From Pirellulales bacterium (lineage in GTDB: Bacteria; Planctomycetota; Planctomycetia; Pirellulales; Thermoguttaceae), in NCBI GenBank assembly GCA_016935315.1, contig JAFGRD010000152.1, forward strand, positions 1 to 58,642: a stretch of 58,642 nucleotides of DNA, given 5' to 3'. Shown here piece after piece: positions 42,101-49,573 of the stretch (positions are counted from its first letter, which is position 1; each line of letters starts with the position of its first letter). Under the pieces are notes generated by a model that was not told where the DNA came from, did not search any database, and saw only the letters and a program-made list of their open reading frames with translations. Made by a program: the position numbers and the translations under genes.

Positions 42101-42140
42101 GAGTCGAGATCGCCGGACGGGCATCCATCGTTCGTCTCAT
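39120..42140 (-). CDS. CpaC/RcpA-like outer-membrane secretin with long repeat-bearing N-terminal region
   Basis: A 1006-residue protein. A signal-like hydrophobic segment (LLTAAALLMGLAAGLWA) lies near residues 20-36. Residues 60-520 are low-complexity and include four tandem 15-residue repeats (VAIASPxRREAPQSE) at about 177-236. The conserved part starts near 527: the pilus-assembly N-terminal domain (VTVGDSRLGPFEVID, VVDPSICDVVQFTPREVSIIGKGQG), a BON domain at about 637-665, then the secretin domain (VALRVKIAELNRSAARGFGVDV, SEPTLVTLSGQPASFVAGGEF). This forms the outer-membrane ring of Tad-type pili or type II-like systems. I chose the ATG at 42140 (AGGGA 8 nt upstream); the frame stays open 200 codons further, but that part is antisense to the divergent gene. 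The low-complexity region is far longer than in typical CpaC. Confidence 0.88.
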   Translation of the reverse strand: MRRTMDARPAISTRRPATSARLLTAAALLMGLAAGLWATHADMRATAQVVNTPDTMLQILDQDRSVVRAPAAAELKLNPTTPADRVSAAEWAAATADLRVRSAAAGSTANPPQRGQASPLRIVDPTVETNLSISQADSAAMQPRSAPSVTDVGIRISQPATDRVARAESQKRAVAQVAIVPPDRREAPQSEVAFASPNRRESPQSEVAIASPDRREAPQSEVAIASPNRREAPQSKVAIVPATRRSGPGPEADIHLKPQPIAPQDTSDATSGLAALRALHFEPAGNSRSDEAYRVLPVQEFDKPALDENVRLLPKPSSIGARSLATLRPESTPAATQPPAAVHSRDIAAAAEALATVHAAEATTRAAAYEEPVLSLAERLALARRQRETKPSAVMQQSLPGGADRSRPPVQIVSYDRETSESLAEPERTPLLVSPAVEFSRGSAPAREPMSPPAELRGERMTFLQAQPLQAQPRVVHPAAASAATAAPAEEEPFAAEPPAARPLAAEPLASEPLLNGLQAAQPAPTGRDVTVNVTVGDSRLGPFEVIDHQDELTVVMRRSKLLRTQMDIYRTAVVDPSICDVVQFTPREVSIIGKGQGATHVTFWFNDAVQQPITYLIRVTPDPEVQQRREQQYDILEEVIAELFPESKVKLTTVADKLIVRGQARDVAEASQIMAVIRGQAVVGHGVREGQAAEPLAREQTSRPLPPSQIINMLRVPGVHQVALRVKIAELNRSAARGFGVDVNAAFDAGSGRLIVQSLLNQAAGSSASILGRFDDEQINFGIHYLEKHGVVRMLSEPTLVTLSGQPASFVAGGEFAVPTTVGVGGVGAVTTDFRAFGAIITFVPTVIDKDLIRLQVAPEFSQIDDDLSVGGTPGLNTRAVTTTVEMREGQTLAIAGLLDDSMKGSLQSDLPIVAKLFGKRDLTRNETELLILVTPELVHPMEPEAVPPLPGFDVTEPNNREFFLEGRIEGRPTHEYRSTVWPRLQRRYKAGGSAMISGPFGHGD
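41433..41612 (-). repeat. Tandem repeat, four 45-bp units
   Basis: Four adjacent 45-bp units in frame inside the secretin gene, plus a degenerate fifth at 41388-41432. They encode VA[IF][VA]SP[DN]RRE[AS]PQS[EK]-type units. Neighbouring units are nearly identical at DNA level, so copy number is likely to vary between strains. Confidence 0.88.
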
Positions 42141-42359
42141 GTTGTGTTTCCCTACACATCTCTGCCCCGGATCCCACCTTTCCACACCCTGGTGGCGTGC
42201 GTGGCTTGGCACCGGGCGCAGAGGTCCGAAAGCGGGCGCGGCCTCGACATTCGTATCGGGGCACGGCGATGATAAATTGAGTAAAATGTAAGGATTATTC
42301 CGGTTCCTGCCGAAAGTAGCGATAATGCGAAGTTTGGGGAGTCGAACGGGAGATGGCTT

Positions 42360-43421
42360 ATGCCGCTTGAGGCGTCGAAACTGGTCCGGGGCGCCGGGGT
42401 GGGGCCGAGTTGGCCGCTGGCGGCGTCGGTCGTTCTGCTGGCGATCTGGCTGCCGCCTTGGGTGCCGGGGGCCGAGACGGCCGTCGACAAGGCGGAGTCT
42501 GTCGCGGATGACTTGCATCCGAGGCCATGGCAATGGGGTTGGGAGATTCGCACTCGGCACCTGATTGTTTTCTGTACCACGAATCGGCAACAGGCGACCT
42601 GGGCCGCTCGACACGCCGAGGTGGCGTTTGCCGACGCAGCGCGACTGGCCGATCATTGGACCGACCGGCACGGCCACTCGGCCCCCGAGCCGCGAGCGAT
42701 TGGCGTGCTGGTAACCGACCGGCCGCCCGAGGTCCGCCAACCGCCGAATCCGCCGACGCGATCGGCCAGTCTGATCTCGATCTCCGACGTCGCGGATTCC
42801 ACGGACGTCTGTGTTGCCTTGCGGGGCGGCGGCGCGGAGTTACAGCAGCATCTGCCCCAGTTGCGGCGAGAGGTTTTCCGGGCGATGCTGAGGACCACGG
42901 GCCAGGACGCGGGGCTTCCCGAATGGGTCAAGGAGGGCCTGGCCACGTACCTATCGGGCGAGAAGTTGCTCGCCCCCGCGGAACGCGGCGTCTCCGACGC
43001 CTGGCTGACGCGAAGCGACTCGGCCGGCGATCTTCGGCCCGAAGACCGTCGTCAGGCGGCCTGGCTGGTGCGATACCTGATCGAAGGCGACGACGCCCGG
43101 CACGCGGAAGAGTTCTTCACCGCGATCGCCGCAACGCTGGCTCACCGTCCGCCGGTTCGTTTCAGCGCAGCCGGCTGGGATGAAAGCGTGATGCGGTTCA
43201 CCCGTCGGACGTATCGAGGCGGACAGCCGTTGGAGGTGTTGGTCCGTACGGCCGCCGTTGGCAACGGGTTTTCCCAATGGCTGGCCGCTGAGAATGCCGA
43301 GAAGCCAGTTGGCGAATCGATCCGCCCGAGGGTCCGGGAGTTCATGGAGCCGGGGGCCAAGAACCCGGGGGCCGAAAACTCAGAGGCCCCGCCCTCCGAC
43401 TCCGGGGCAAGGCAGCCCTGA
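42360..43421 (+). CDS. Degenerate gluzincin-like (peptidase MA-type) exported protein
   Basis: A 353-residue protein with an N-terminal hydrophobic segment (LAASVVLLAIWLPPWVPG, residues 20-37), probably a signal peptide. Residues 60-110 resemble the start of peptidase MA-type domains (TRHLIVFCTTNRQQA, AEVAFADAARLADHW). At the expected catalytic helix the sequence reads LRREVFRAMLRTTG. Both zinc-binding His of HExxH are Arg (170 and 174), while the Glu (171) and the downstream third-ligand motif LPEWVKEGLATYLSG (Glu192) remain. So it keeps the fold markers but should not bind zinc. It may be a structural or binding protein. It is divergent from the secretin gene, 219 bp between starts. Confidence 0.7.
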   Translation: MPLEASKLVRGAGVGPSWPLAASVVLLAIWLPPWVPGAETAVDKAESVADDLHPRPWQWGWEIRTRHLIVFCTTNRQQATWAARHAEVAFADAARLADHWTDRHGHSAPEPRAIGVLVTDRPPEVRQPPNPPTRSASLISISDVADSTDVCVALRGGGAELQQHLPQLRREVFRAMLRTTGQDAGLPEWVKEGLATYLSGEKLLAPAERGVSDAWLTRSDSAGDLRPEDRRQAAWLVRYLIEGDDARHAEEFFTAIAATLAHRPPVRFSAAGWDESVMRFTRRTYRGGQPLEVLVRTAAVGNGFSQWLAAENAEKPVGESIRPRVREFMEPGAKNPGAENSEAPPSDSGARQP

Positions 43422-43455
43422 ACGAGCCCCCGGGATTCGTGGAAGGACAGCGTTT

Positions 43456-43983
43456 CTACCGCACGCCGAACCACCGCTTGATCTTGTCGCTGGTCGACGC
43501 CGACGGGCTGAACTCCTCGCCGCGTGGGGGCGACGGCAGTCGAACCAGCTTGCTCGCGGCCGCGTCTTGCTGAGCCAATTCGTCGTGATAGGTCTTAAGC
43601 GCGGGGAAACGCCAAGGGCTGGTGTATTCGGTCATGCTCTGCTGCGAGTAGATTCCCGGCCAATGGTAAGTGTACTGGGGTGGAACGGGGAATTTGTAGC
43701 TTCCTCGGCAGTTGCAGTTGAAATCGCCGGTCTCCGTAACCAATCGGGAACGCCGGTGGTGCCCGCAGCAGGATCGCAAACAGTCGCCCAGACCGCATGA
43801 CGGGAAACACGGGGCGCATGAATCACAGGTACCGCCGGGATTGACGGCTCCGTCCCAGATCGCGGCACCGCCGTCGCAGCCCTCGAACGTGGCTCTTTTG
43901 AAGGCCGCCACGTCTTGCGCCGAGCAGGTTTCCACCGCTACGGCGACCGCCAACAACGCCAACAGCCCACAAAACCTATGCAT
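43456..43983 (-). CDS. Cys-rich exported protein of a planctomycete type
   Basis: A 175-residue protein with a signal peptide (residues 1-22, ending CSA). The mature part has ten Cys, seven of them in GTCDSCAPCFPSCGLGDC and the LRSCCGHH that follows, and two in DFNCNCRG. Then comes an aromatic stretch (PVPPQYTYHWPGIYSQQS, TEYTSPWRFPALKTYHD). Similar YTYHWPG-containing exported proteins are, as I recall, found in planctomycetes and have no assigned function; the Cys may bind metal or crosslink the envelope. GGGAGGG lies 4 nt before the ATG at 43983, which rules out the long upstream extension of the frame. It is convergent with the preceding gene, with only 34 bp between stops. Confidence 0.78.
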   Translation of the reverse strand: MHRFCGLLALLAVAVAVETCSAQDVAAFKRATFEGCDGGAAIWDGAVNPGGTCDSCAPCFPSCGLGDCLRSCCGHHRRSRLVTETGDFNCNCRGSYKFPVPPQYTYHWPGIYSQQSMTEYTSPWRFPALKTYHDELAQQDAAASKLVRLPSPPRGEEFSPSASTSDKIKRWFGVR

Positions 43984-44212
43984 TTCGCCCTCCCTGATGT
44001 CCGTGACCGCGGACACACCAGTCCTTTTGGCCGAGTGCCGCTTACCCAGTGGCCTCACTCGCCACTCCGCAAATGTCCACCCAATAACCATCATCGGCAG
44101 GACCGGTATATCGCGCACAACACAAACTGCCGGTATAACCCGGCCGACAACCGGCCCAAGAAAACCCGGGTGAACCGGGAAACGAAACAGAATCGCGACG
44201 ACTCTGTTGCTG

Positions 44213-44256
44213 ACTGCGGAGAAATCTGTCGCTGATTGCGGAGAAAGCTGCGTGGC
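44213..44256. repeat. Tandem duplication of 22 bp
   Basis: Two adjacent copies of TCTGTYGCTGAYTGCGGAGAAA, written here with Y at the two variable bases. It lies in the divergent spacer. It may be a regulator site or a simple slippage product. Confidence 0.6.
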
Positions 44257-44412
44257 GGTTGCGTGGCGGAAGTGGCGGAATAGGAATAACTTCCGGGCGA
44301 GGCGGCGATTTCGAGGATGAGGGGAGAGGGGGTAGGAGCTGCGCGCTGCCTGAATTGTCATAGCCTCCGCACGCGAGCGCAGCCACCCCCCCTCGACAGA
44401 AGTAGTTTTCAC

Positions 44413-44442
44413 TTGACTTTTGGGGGCTGCGGCTGCGAGAAT
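44413..44442 (+). promoter_or_regulatory. Putative sigma-70-type promoter of the DUF4159 gene
   Basis: TTGACT (five of six consensus bases) and GAGAAT (four of six) are separated by 18 bp. The expected start of transcription is some 35 bases before the ATG at 44483. This is a sequence match only. Confidence 0.4.
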
Positions 44443-44482
44443 CATAGTGTGGGGCGGTCGCAATAGGAGAAGGGCAACCATC

Positions 44483-46054
44483 ATGGAACATTTCGATCGC
44501 GGGCCTGACAACGGCCTCTCCCGGCGGAAATTCCTGGAGCGGATGGGGTTTACGGCAGCCGCCGGCACCGCGGCCGGGAGCTTTGCCATGCCGTCGCTGG
44601 CATGGGCCCAAGAGCAATCCGGCCCGATCGACTGCGGCCCTCCGCCGAAGGCGAAGTCCCAACATCGCACCGGGGGCGAGTCCTTTGCACCGTTACCGTT
44701 GCCGGTCACGCCGCTGCGTCGCAGCGAGAAGAAAAAGCCGCCCAGCCCGCCGGCGCTGATCGGCAAAATGTCGCTGGGGCCCGTCCGCTGGGTTACGCGA
44801 GACGGCAAGCGGGTGAAGTACCGCGACTGGATGACCGACCCGGCCGACGTGGGCACGCTGCTGCAGTGGATCAGCGGGCAAATGGGGATCAACTATCGGG
44901 CGATTGAAACGGATTTTTCCCATTTCTCCTACGACCCGCGCGAATTGCCCGCGTTGCTCTTCGCCGGTCACAACACGTTTACCTTGCCCGACGAGGTCCG
45001 TCCGAAGCTGGCCCAATACGTGCTCGACGGCGGCACGATCATCGGCGACGCCTGCTGCGGCTGGAAAGATTTTTCCACGTCGTTTCGCCAGGAGATGGAG
45101 CTGATTTTTCCCGGCCGGCCGTTGCGGAGGATGCTGCCGGAGGAACCGCTTTTCTCGGCCTATCACAAGCTCGGCGACTTCACGTACAAGAAGGGCGACG
45201 GCACCACCTATACCGACGCCCCGTGTCTGGAGTCGATCGACTTCGGCTGTCGCAGCGGCGTGATCTTCTCGCCGAGCGATCTGACGTGCGGTTGGGACGG
45301 CCACGAGCATCCCCGCGGCACCCGGGTGTTGATCAGCCAGGCCCGGCAGATCGGGGCCAATCTGGTCACCTACATCCTGGGCAGCTTCCAGCTTGGTCGG
45401 TTTCTCAGCACCACGAAGGTCTATTACGAGTCGGGAGAGCCCAGCCGCGACGATTTTGTCTTCGCCCAGTTGAAGCACGAAGGCGACTGGGACCCCGACC
45501 CTTCGGCGGTGCACAACCTGTTGAAACACGCCCGTGACAACTCGACGATGGAAGTAAAGTTCAAGCGGGAGAACGTCGTGCTGACCGACCCCCGCACGGC
45601 GACCTACCCGCTGTTGTACATGACCGGACACCGCGAGTTTCACTGGACAGAAGAGGAGGCCGAGCGGTTGCAGGGCTATCTGAAGGCGGGCGGGATTCTG
45701 CTGGCCGACGCCTGCTGCGGCCGGATGTCGTTCGACATGGCGTTTCGCCGCGAGATGGCCCGCGTGCTGCCGGAGGGCAAGCTGCAGCGGCTTCCCCTGG
45801 ACCATCCCGTCTATCACTGCCACTACGACGTCAATCGCGTGGACTACACGCCTCGCGTGCGGGAAGACTTCGGAGCGCTGGACGCACCCGAACTGGAAGG
45901 GATTAGCATCGACGGCCGGCTGGTGGTGGTCTATAGCCGGTTTGATCTTGGCAACGGCTGGGAGCAATTCCCCCACGCATATAGTTACGGTCTGAAAGAC
46001 GAGCCGGCCCTGCAACTCGGCACCAACGTGATCGTGTATGCGATGACGCACTAA
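44483..46054 (+). CDS. Tat-exported protein with two DUF4159 domains
   Basis: A 523-residue protein. A Tat signal opens it (SRRKFLERMGFTAAAG, Arg14-Arg15; probable cleavage near residue 42). Two DUF4159-like domains follow, at about 120-320 and 322-523. Each has the pattern 'LLFAGHNTFTLPDEV / LLYMTGHREFHWTEEE', then 'YVLDGGTIIGDACCG / YLKAGGILLADACCG' and 'FRQEMELIFP / FRREMARVLP'. The fold is related to ThuA/amidotransferase-like domains. DUF4159 usually occurs with MoxR ATPases, DUF58 and BatA-like proteins in envelope-maintenance clusters; those partners are not in the window. GGAGAAGGG lies about 8 nt before the ATG. The next gene starts 11 bp after its stop, so they form an operon. Confidence 0.88.
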   Translation: MEHFDRGPDNGLSRRKFLERMGFTAAAGTAAGSFAMPSLAWAQEQSGPIDCGPPPKAKSQHRTGGESFAPLPLPVTPLRRSEKKKPPSPPALIGKMSLGPVRWVTRDGKRVKYRDWMTDPADVGTLLQWISGQMGINYRAIETDFSHFSYDPRELPALLFAGHNTFTLPDEVRPKLAQYVLDGGTIIGDACCGWKDFSTSFRQEMELIFPGRPLRRMLPEEPLFSAYHKLGDFTYKKGDGTTYTDAPCLESIDFGCRSGVIFSPSDLTCGWDGHEHPRGTRVLISQARQIGANLVTYILGSFQLGRFLSTTKVYYESGEPSRDDFVFAQLKHEGDWDPDPSAVHNLLKHARDNSTMEVKFKRENVVLTDPRTATYPLLYMTGHREFHWTEEEAERLQGYLKAGGILLADACCGRMSFDMAFRREMARVLPEGKLQRLPLDHPVYHCHYDVNRVDYTPRVREDFGALDAPELEGISIDGRLVVVYSRFDLGNGWEQFPHAYSYGLKDEPALQLGTNVIVYAMTH

Positions 46055-46065
46055 GAGCCTTCGCG

Positions 46066-49000
46066 ATGTCTCCCGCAGCCGAATCCGTGATCCAGCGGCT
46101 CGACGCCGCTCGTCAAAAGTGGTGGGTCTTCACGCTGCTGACGACCAGCGTGATGGCGGTGTGCCTTTCGCTGGGTACGCTGCTGGTTTTTGTACTGGCC
46201 GACGCCCTGCTGAAGTGTTCGCAGCCGATGCTGCTGGGGATGTTTCTGGTGTGGCTGGTCCTCAGCGGCGTGTTGATCGCGGCCGTGGGGCGGCGTTTGC
46301 TGCGAAGCCAGCGGAGCCTCGAAGCCACCGCCCGGCGCGTGGAATCGGAGTTTCCCGAGCTGGGCAGCAGCCTGATCAACGTGCTCCAGCTTTCCGGGGG
46401 CGGGGCCAACGGGAATCGGGCGTTTTGCCATGCGGCGGTCGACGAGGCGGCCGCCCGGATCGGGCCGGTGTCTTTCGACGCCGCGGCGGCCAGGGAGTCG
46501 CGTCGGCACCGCTTCCTCCATTGCACGCAAACGCCGCGCGATCTGGCCGAGTCCCTGGCGATGCTGTGTCTGCTGATCGCCGGGGCCGTTCTGTGTCACG
46601 TCTTCCTGGCCAATTGGGGCTCGGCGGCCAGCCGGTTGATCACGCCCTGGAAGTTCGTGCCCTCGGTCGGCCGAGTCGAGATTCTGGAAGTCACGCCCGG
46701 CAGTACGGACGTGATGGTCGGCGGCAGCCTGGAGATCGCCGCCAAGATCCGCAACCCCCAATCGCGGCCTTGCGCAGGCTGGTTGCTGATTACGCCGGAG
46801 GGTGAAGAGGAGACCTCGCTGCCGATGGCGGCCGACGGCGGGCATCAGCAGTATACGCTCACGCTGCCTGCGGTGATCAAACCGCTGCAATACCGGCTGG
46901 AGATCGGCGATTCGCAGACGGAGATCTTCCAGGTGGGTGTGCGGCAGAAGCCGACGATCGACGAAGTGAAGGTCGTCTACCACTATCCGAGCTACCTCCG
47001 GCTCAAACCGGAGACAGTGGTGCAGAAGCACGGCGACCTCCAGGGACCGGAGTATACGGTGGCCGAGCTGCACATCCGCCCTTCGGTTCCCATTGCCAAG
47101 GGGCATATTGAATCGGGTGTGCAACACTATCCCGGTCGGATTGAAGACGACGGCATGCGTCTGGTCGTCCAGGAGATGCCGCTGCTGAAGGACGGGGCGT
47201 ACACGGTCCACATGTTCAACGACGCCGGCCACACCGACCCCGACCCGCGGCTGAGCAGGATCCGCACCGAGCCCGACAGGCCGCCCACGGCACAACTGCT
47301 CAAGCCGGCCCGGCAGAGCACGTCGGCACCCGGTGGCGACGTGCCGGTGATGATTCGCGCCGGCGACGACCACGGCTTGGGCAAGCTGCGGCTGGAGATG
47401 AAGATCGAGCAGGCCGCGGAGGTCACGGCGGACGCCGATGCCCAACCGTCCGGCCTCGGCCCGTCCGCCACGCCCACGGTGGTCCGGGAGTGGACCGATT
47501 TCCAGAACGACACCAGCGCGGTGCGGCACTATCGGCTGTCGTTGGACCCGGCGAAGGTCCAGCCGGGACAGACGGTATCGCTGCGGGCCGTCGCCTGGGA
47601 CCGCCGGGCGGTTCATCAATGGGGCGTGGATCTCGATCCGCAGCAGTTCGCCAGCCCGTGGCACTCGGTGCGGATCGTCGCCGAGGAGGCCGAGTCGGCC
47701 GCCGCGCTGGAGCGACTCGACGGTCTGCGCGAAGCCGTTTGGCGTATCCTCGAGAAGCAGGTGCGTGCCCGGGTGCTGGCCGCCGCGGTTGCCAAACCCC
47801 AGGAGCTTGCCGGGAGTCTGGAAACGGCAAGCGAGGTTCGCACCCGGCAGATCGACGTGCAGAAGGCGACCTTGGCGCTGGTCGAATCGACCGACGGGAG
47901 CCGGCAGGAGGGACACCTGACAATCAAGCGGACGCTCAACGCGCTGGCGCTCGGCGAGATGCTGCAAGCCGTCCGGCAGTGCGACGCCATGGCCGGTGTG
48001 AAGGCAACCGACGGCTTCGAGCGGCCGACGACGGAGCTGATGGGCACGCAGGATCGGATCATCCGTATGCTGCGGGCATTGCTCGACGTGGCCCGCCGGG
48101 CACAAGACGAAGTGCTGGCCGAGATGAAAAGCCGGCCCGGCGGCGACTTGCCTCCCGACGTGATTCAGAAGCTCGACGAAGCCAGAAAGAAGCTCGACGA
48201 GTTCCTCGAACAGCAGAAAAAGGTGATCGAAGCCACCGAGAACCTGGCCAAGACGCCGGTCGAGGACTTCACGGAAGAGGAAGAGCAGTTGCTCAAGGAG
48301 TTGGCCGCGACCGAGGACGACTGGTCGAAATTCATGCAGGAGCTGCACTCCGACTTGAGCAAGCTTCCCGAGCAGGATTTCGCCAACGCTTCGCTGCTGA
48401 GCGAGCTGGTCGAGATCCAGACCGAGATCAAGATGGTGGAAGACGCGCTGACGAAGAAGACCTGCGACATTGCGGTGCCGCTGGAGCAGTTGGGCGCGGA
48501 GATGGCCGAAGAGATCAAGACGAACGTGGAGAAGTGGCTCCCCGACACGCCTGACCGCGAACGCTGGAGCCAGGAAGAATCGCTTACCGACGCCGACAAG
48601 GAGGCCCCCATGGCCGAGTTGCCGGGCGAGCTGGAGGACCTGATCGGCGAGCTTCTGGAGGAGGAAGAAGACCTGTTCGACGAGATGGAAGACATCTCCA
48701 GCAGCGCGGCCGATTCGCTCGACCTGGGCGCCGGCTGGGACGTGGCCGATGGGCCGATCTCGAACATGAGCGCCAAGGGCGCCACCGGCAACCGGCTGCC
48801 CAACACGAGCGAGATCGGTGGCCGGTCCGGCGAGGGTCGCAGCGGCAAGTCGAGCGGCGAGTTCGTCGGCGAAGAGGCCGTCGGCAAGGGCGGGCGGAAG
48901 ACCCCCAGCCGCCTCACGCCCGATCCGTACGTCAAGGGCCAGATCAAGGACCACAGCCAGGACCCGACCGGTGGGGCGACCGGGGGCGGCAAGGAAAGCG

Positions 49001-49476
49001 GCCAAGGCGGCGAGGGGCTCGAAGGACCGATCGCCCGATCGCCCGGCCAACGCGACCTGCAACGCCTGGCCGGCAAGCAGGCCGCCTTGCGCAATCGGGC
49101 CGAAGGCGTCGACCTGCAGTTCCAGATCATGAACTTCCACCACACCGACCTGCAAAAGATGATCGAGCTGATGGCCCAGGTCGAACGCGATCTGAAGGCC
49201 GGTCGCTATCAAAGCGCGCTGAGGCAGCGCAGGATGCTGGCCGACGGGCTGGGCAACGTGAAGCAGTATCTCGAAGGCGAGTTCGAGGTCCGCCAGGACG
49301 CGACGGCCAACCTGCCGGCCGACGTGCAGAAAGAACTCCTCGGGAGCATGCAAGATCATTCGCCGGTCGGCTGGGAAGAGCTCAACCGGCGGTACTTCGA
49401 ACGCCTTTCGACCGGCCAGACGGCTGTGGGTGACGCCGCGCCCGGTGCCGACCCTTCACCGCCGGGTCGGGATTGA
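46066..49476 (+). CDS. Large membrane-anchored coiled-coil protein (DUF4175-like)
   Basis: A 1136-residue protein. There are three membrane segments near the N-terminus, at about 20-48, 53-76 and 165-190. A periplasmic Ig-like domain follows (VEILEVTPGSTDVMVGGSLEI). A long helical region is strongly coiled-coil at 670-830 (LDEARKKLDEFLEQQKKVIEA, EEEEQLLKELAATEDDW). Then come an acidic segment, a Gly/Ser-rich linker (GGATGGGKESGQGGEG) and a helical C-terminus. The layout matches DUF4175-type proteins that accompany DUF4159 and BatA/BatD-like genes. The function is unknown; a mechanical or signalling link across the inner membrane is only an inference. There is no clear ribosome site, and translation may be coupled to the DUF4159 gene 11 bp upstream. 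Confidence 0.8.
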   Translation: MSPAAESVIQRLDAARQKWWVFTLLTTSVMAVCLSLGTLLVFVLADALLKCSQPMLLGMFLVWLVLSGVLIAAVGRRLLRSQRSLEATARRVESEFPELGSSLINVLQLSGGGANGNRAFCHAAVDEAAARIGPVSFDAAAARESRRHRFLHCTQTPRDLAESLAMLCLLIAGAVLCHVFLANWGSAASRLITPWKFVPSVGRVEILEVTPGSTDVMVGGSLEIAAKIRNPQSRPCAGWLLITPEGEEETSLPMAADGGHQQYTLTLPAVIKPLQYRLEIGDSQTEIFQVGVRQKPTIDEVKVVYHYPSYLRLKPETVVQKHGDLQGPEYTVAELHIRPSVPIAKGHIESGVQHYPGRIEDDGMRLVVQEMPLLKDGAYTVHMFNDAGHTDPDPRLSRIRTEPDRPPTAQLLKPARQSTSAPGGDVPVMIRAGDDHGLGKLRLEMKIEQAAEVTADADAQPSGLGPSATPTVVREWTDFQNDTSAVRHYRLSLDPAKVQPGQTVSLRAVAWDRRAVHQWGVDLDPQQFASPWHSVRIVAEEAESAAALERLDGLREAVWRILEKQVRARVLAAAVAKPQELAGSLETASEVRTRQIDVQKATLALVESTDGSRQEGHLTIKRTLNALALGEMLQAVRQCDAMAGVKATDGFERPTTELMGTQDRIIRMLRALLDVARRAQDEVLAEMKSRPGGDLPPDVIQKLDEARKKLDEFLEQQKKVIEATENLAKTPVEDFTEEEEQLLKELAATEDDWSKFMQELHSDLSKLPEQDFANASLLSELVEIQTEIKMVEDALTKKTCDIAVPLEQLGAEMAEEIKTNVEKWLPDTPDRERWSQEESLTDADKEAPMAELPGELEDLIGELLEEEEDLFDEMEDISSSAADSLDLGAGWDVADGPISNMSAKGATGNRLPNTSEIGGRSGEGRSGKSSGEFVGEEAVGKGGRKTPSRLTPDPYVKGQIKDHSQDPTGGATGGGKESGQGGEGLEGPIARSPGQRDLQRLAGKQAALRNRAEGVDLQFQIMNFHHTDLQKMIELMAQVERDLKAGRYQSALRQRRMLADGLGNVKQYLEGEFEVRQDATANLPADVQKELLGSMQDHSPVGWEELNRRYFERLSTGQTAVGDAAPGADPSPPGRD

Positions 49477-49523
49477 CCGCGGGACGGACGAAGGTCTGTC
49501 CAGAGGCCATGGGGGACAGTCCC

Positions 49524-49542
49524 GTTTTCGCTGCGCGAAAAC
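49524..49542. terminator. Hairpin between convergent genes
   Basis: A perfect 8-bp stem (GTTTTCGC against GCGAAAAC) with a TGC loop, in the 97 bp between the stops of the DUF4175-like and sulfatase genes. It is preceded by GGGGGACAGTCCC, itself an inverted repeat. It could end both transcripts, though no T-tract follows. It could also be a dispersed intergenic element. Confidence 0.5.
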
Positions 49543-49573
49543 ACGGCTCCGTGCATCCTCTTCTATCGTCCGC

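Larger units (their letters stand above)
43984..44482. other. Divergent intergenic region
   Basis: A stretch of 499 bp between the Cys-rich exported protein and the DUF4159 gene. It holds a 2 x 22-bp tandem repeat (44213-44256), a likely promoter at 44413-44442 and no credible gene. The part at 44090-44230 is less GC-rich than the flanks. Confidence 0.5.

Noticed and set aside
42141-42740. Extra 200 codons at the N-terminus of the CpaC-like secretin
   Set aside because: The extension runs antisense through the divergent gene at 42360, lacks a signal peptide, and a good ribosome site and signal-like segment follow the ATG at 42140.
46051-49359. Open frame of 1102 codons on the minus strand, antisense to the DUF4175-like gene
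   Set aside because: The plus-strand protein has clear membrane helices, an Ig-like domain and coiled coil. The antisense translation has no domain and reflects codon bias.
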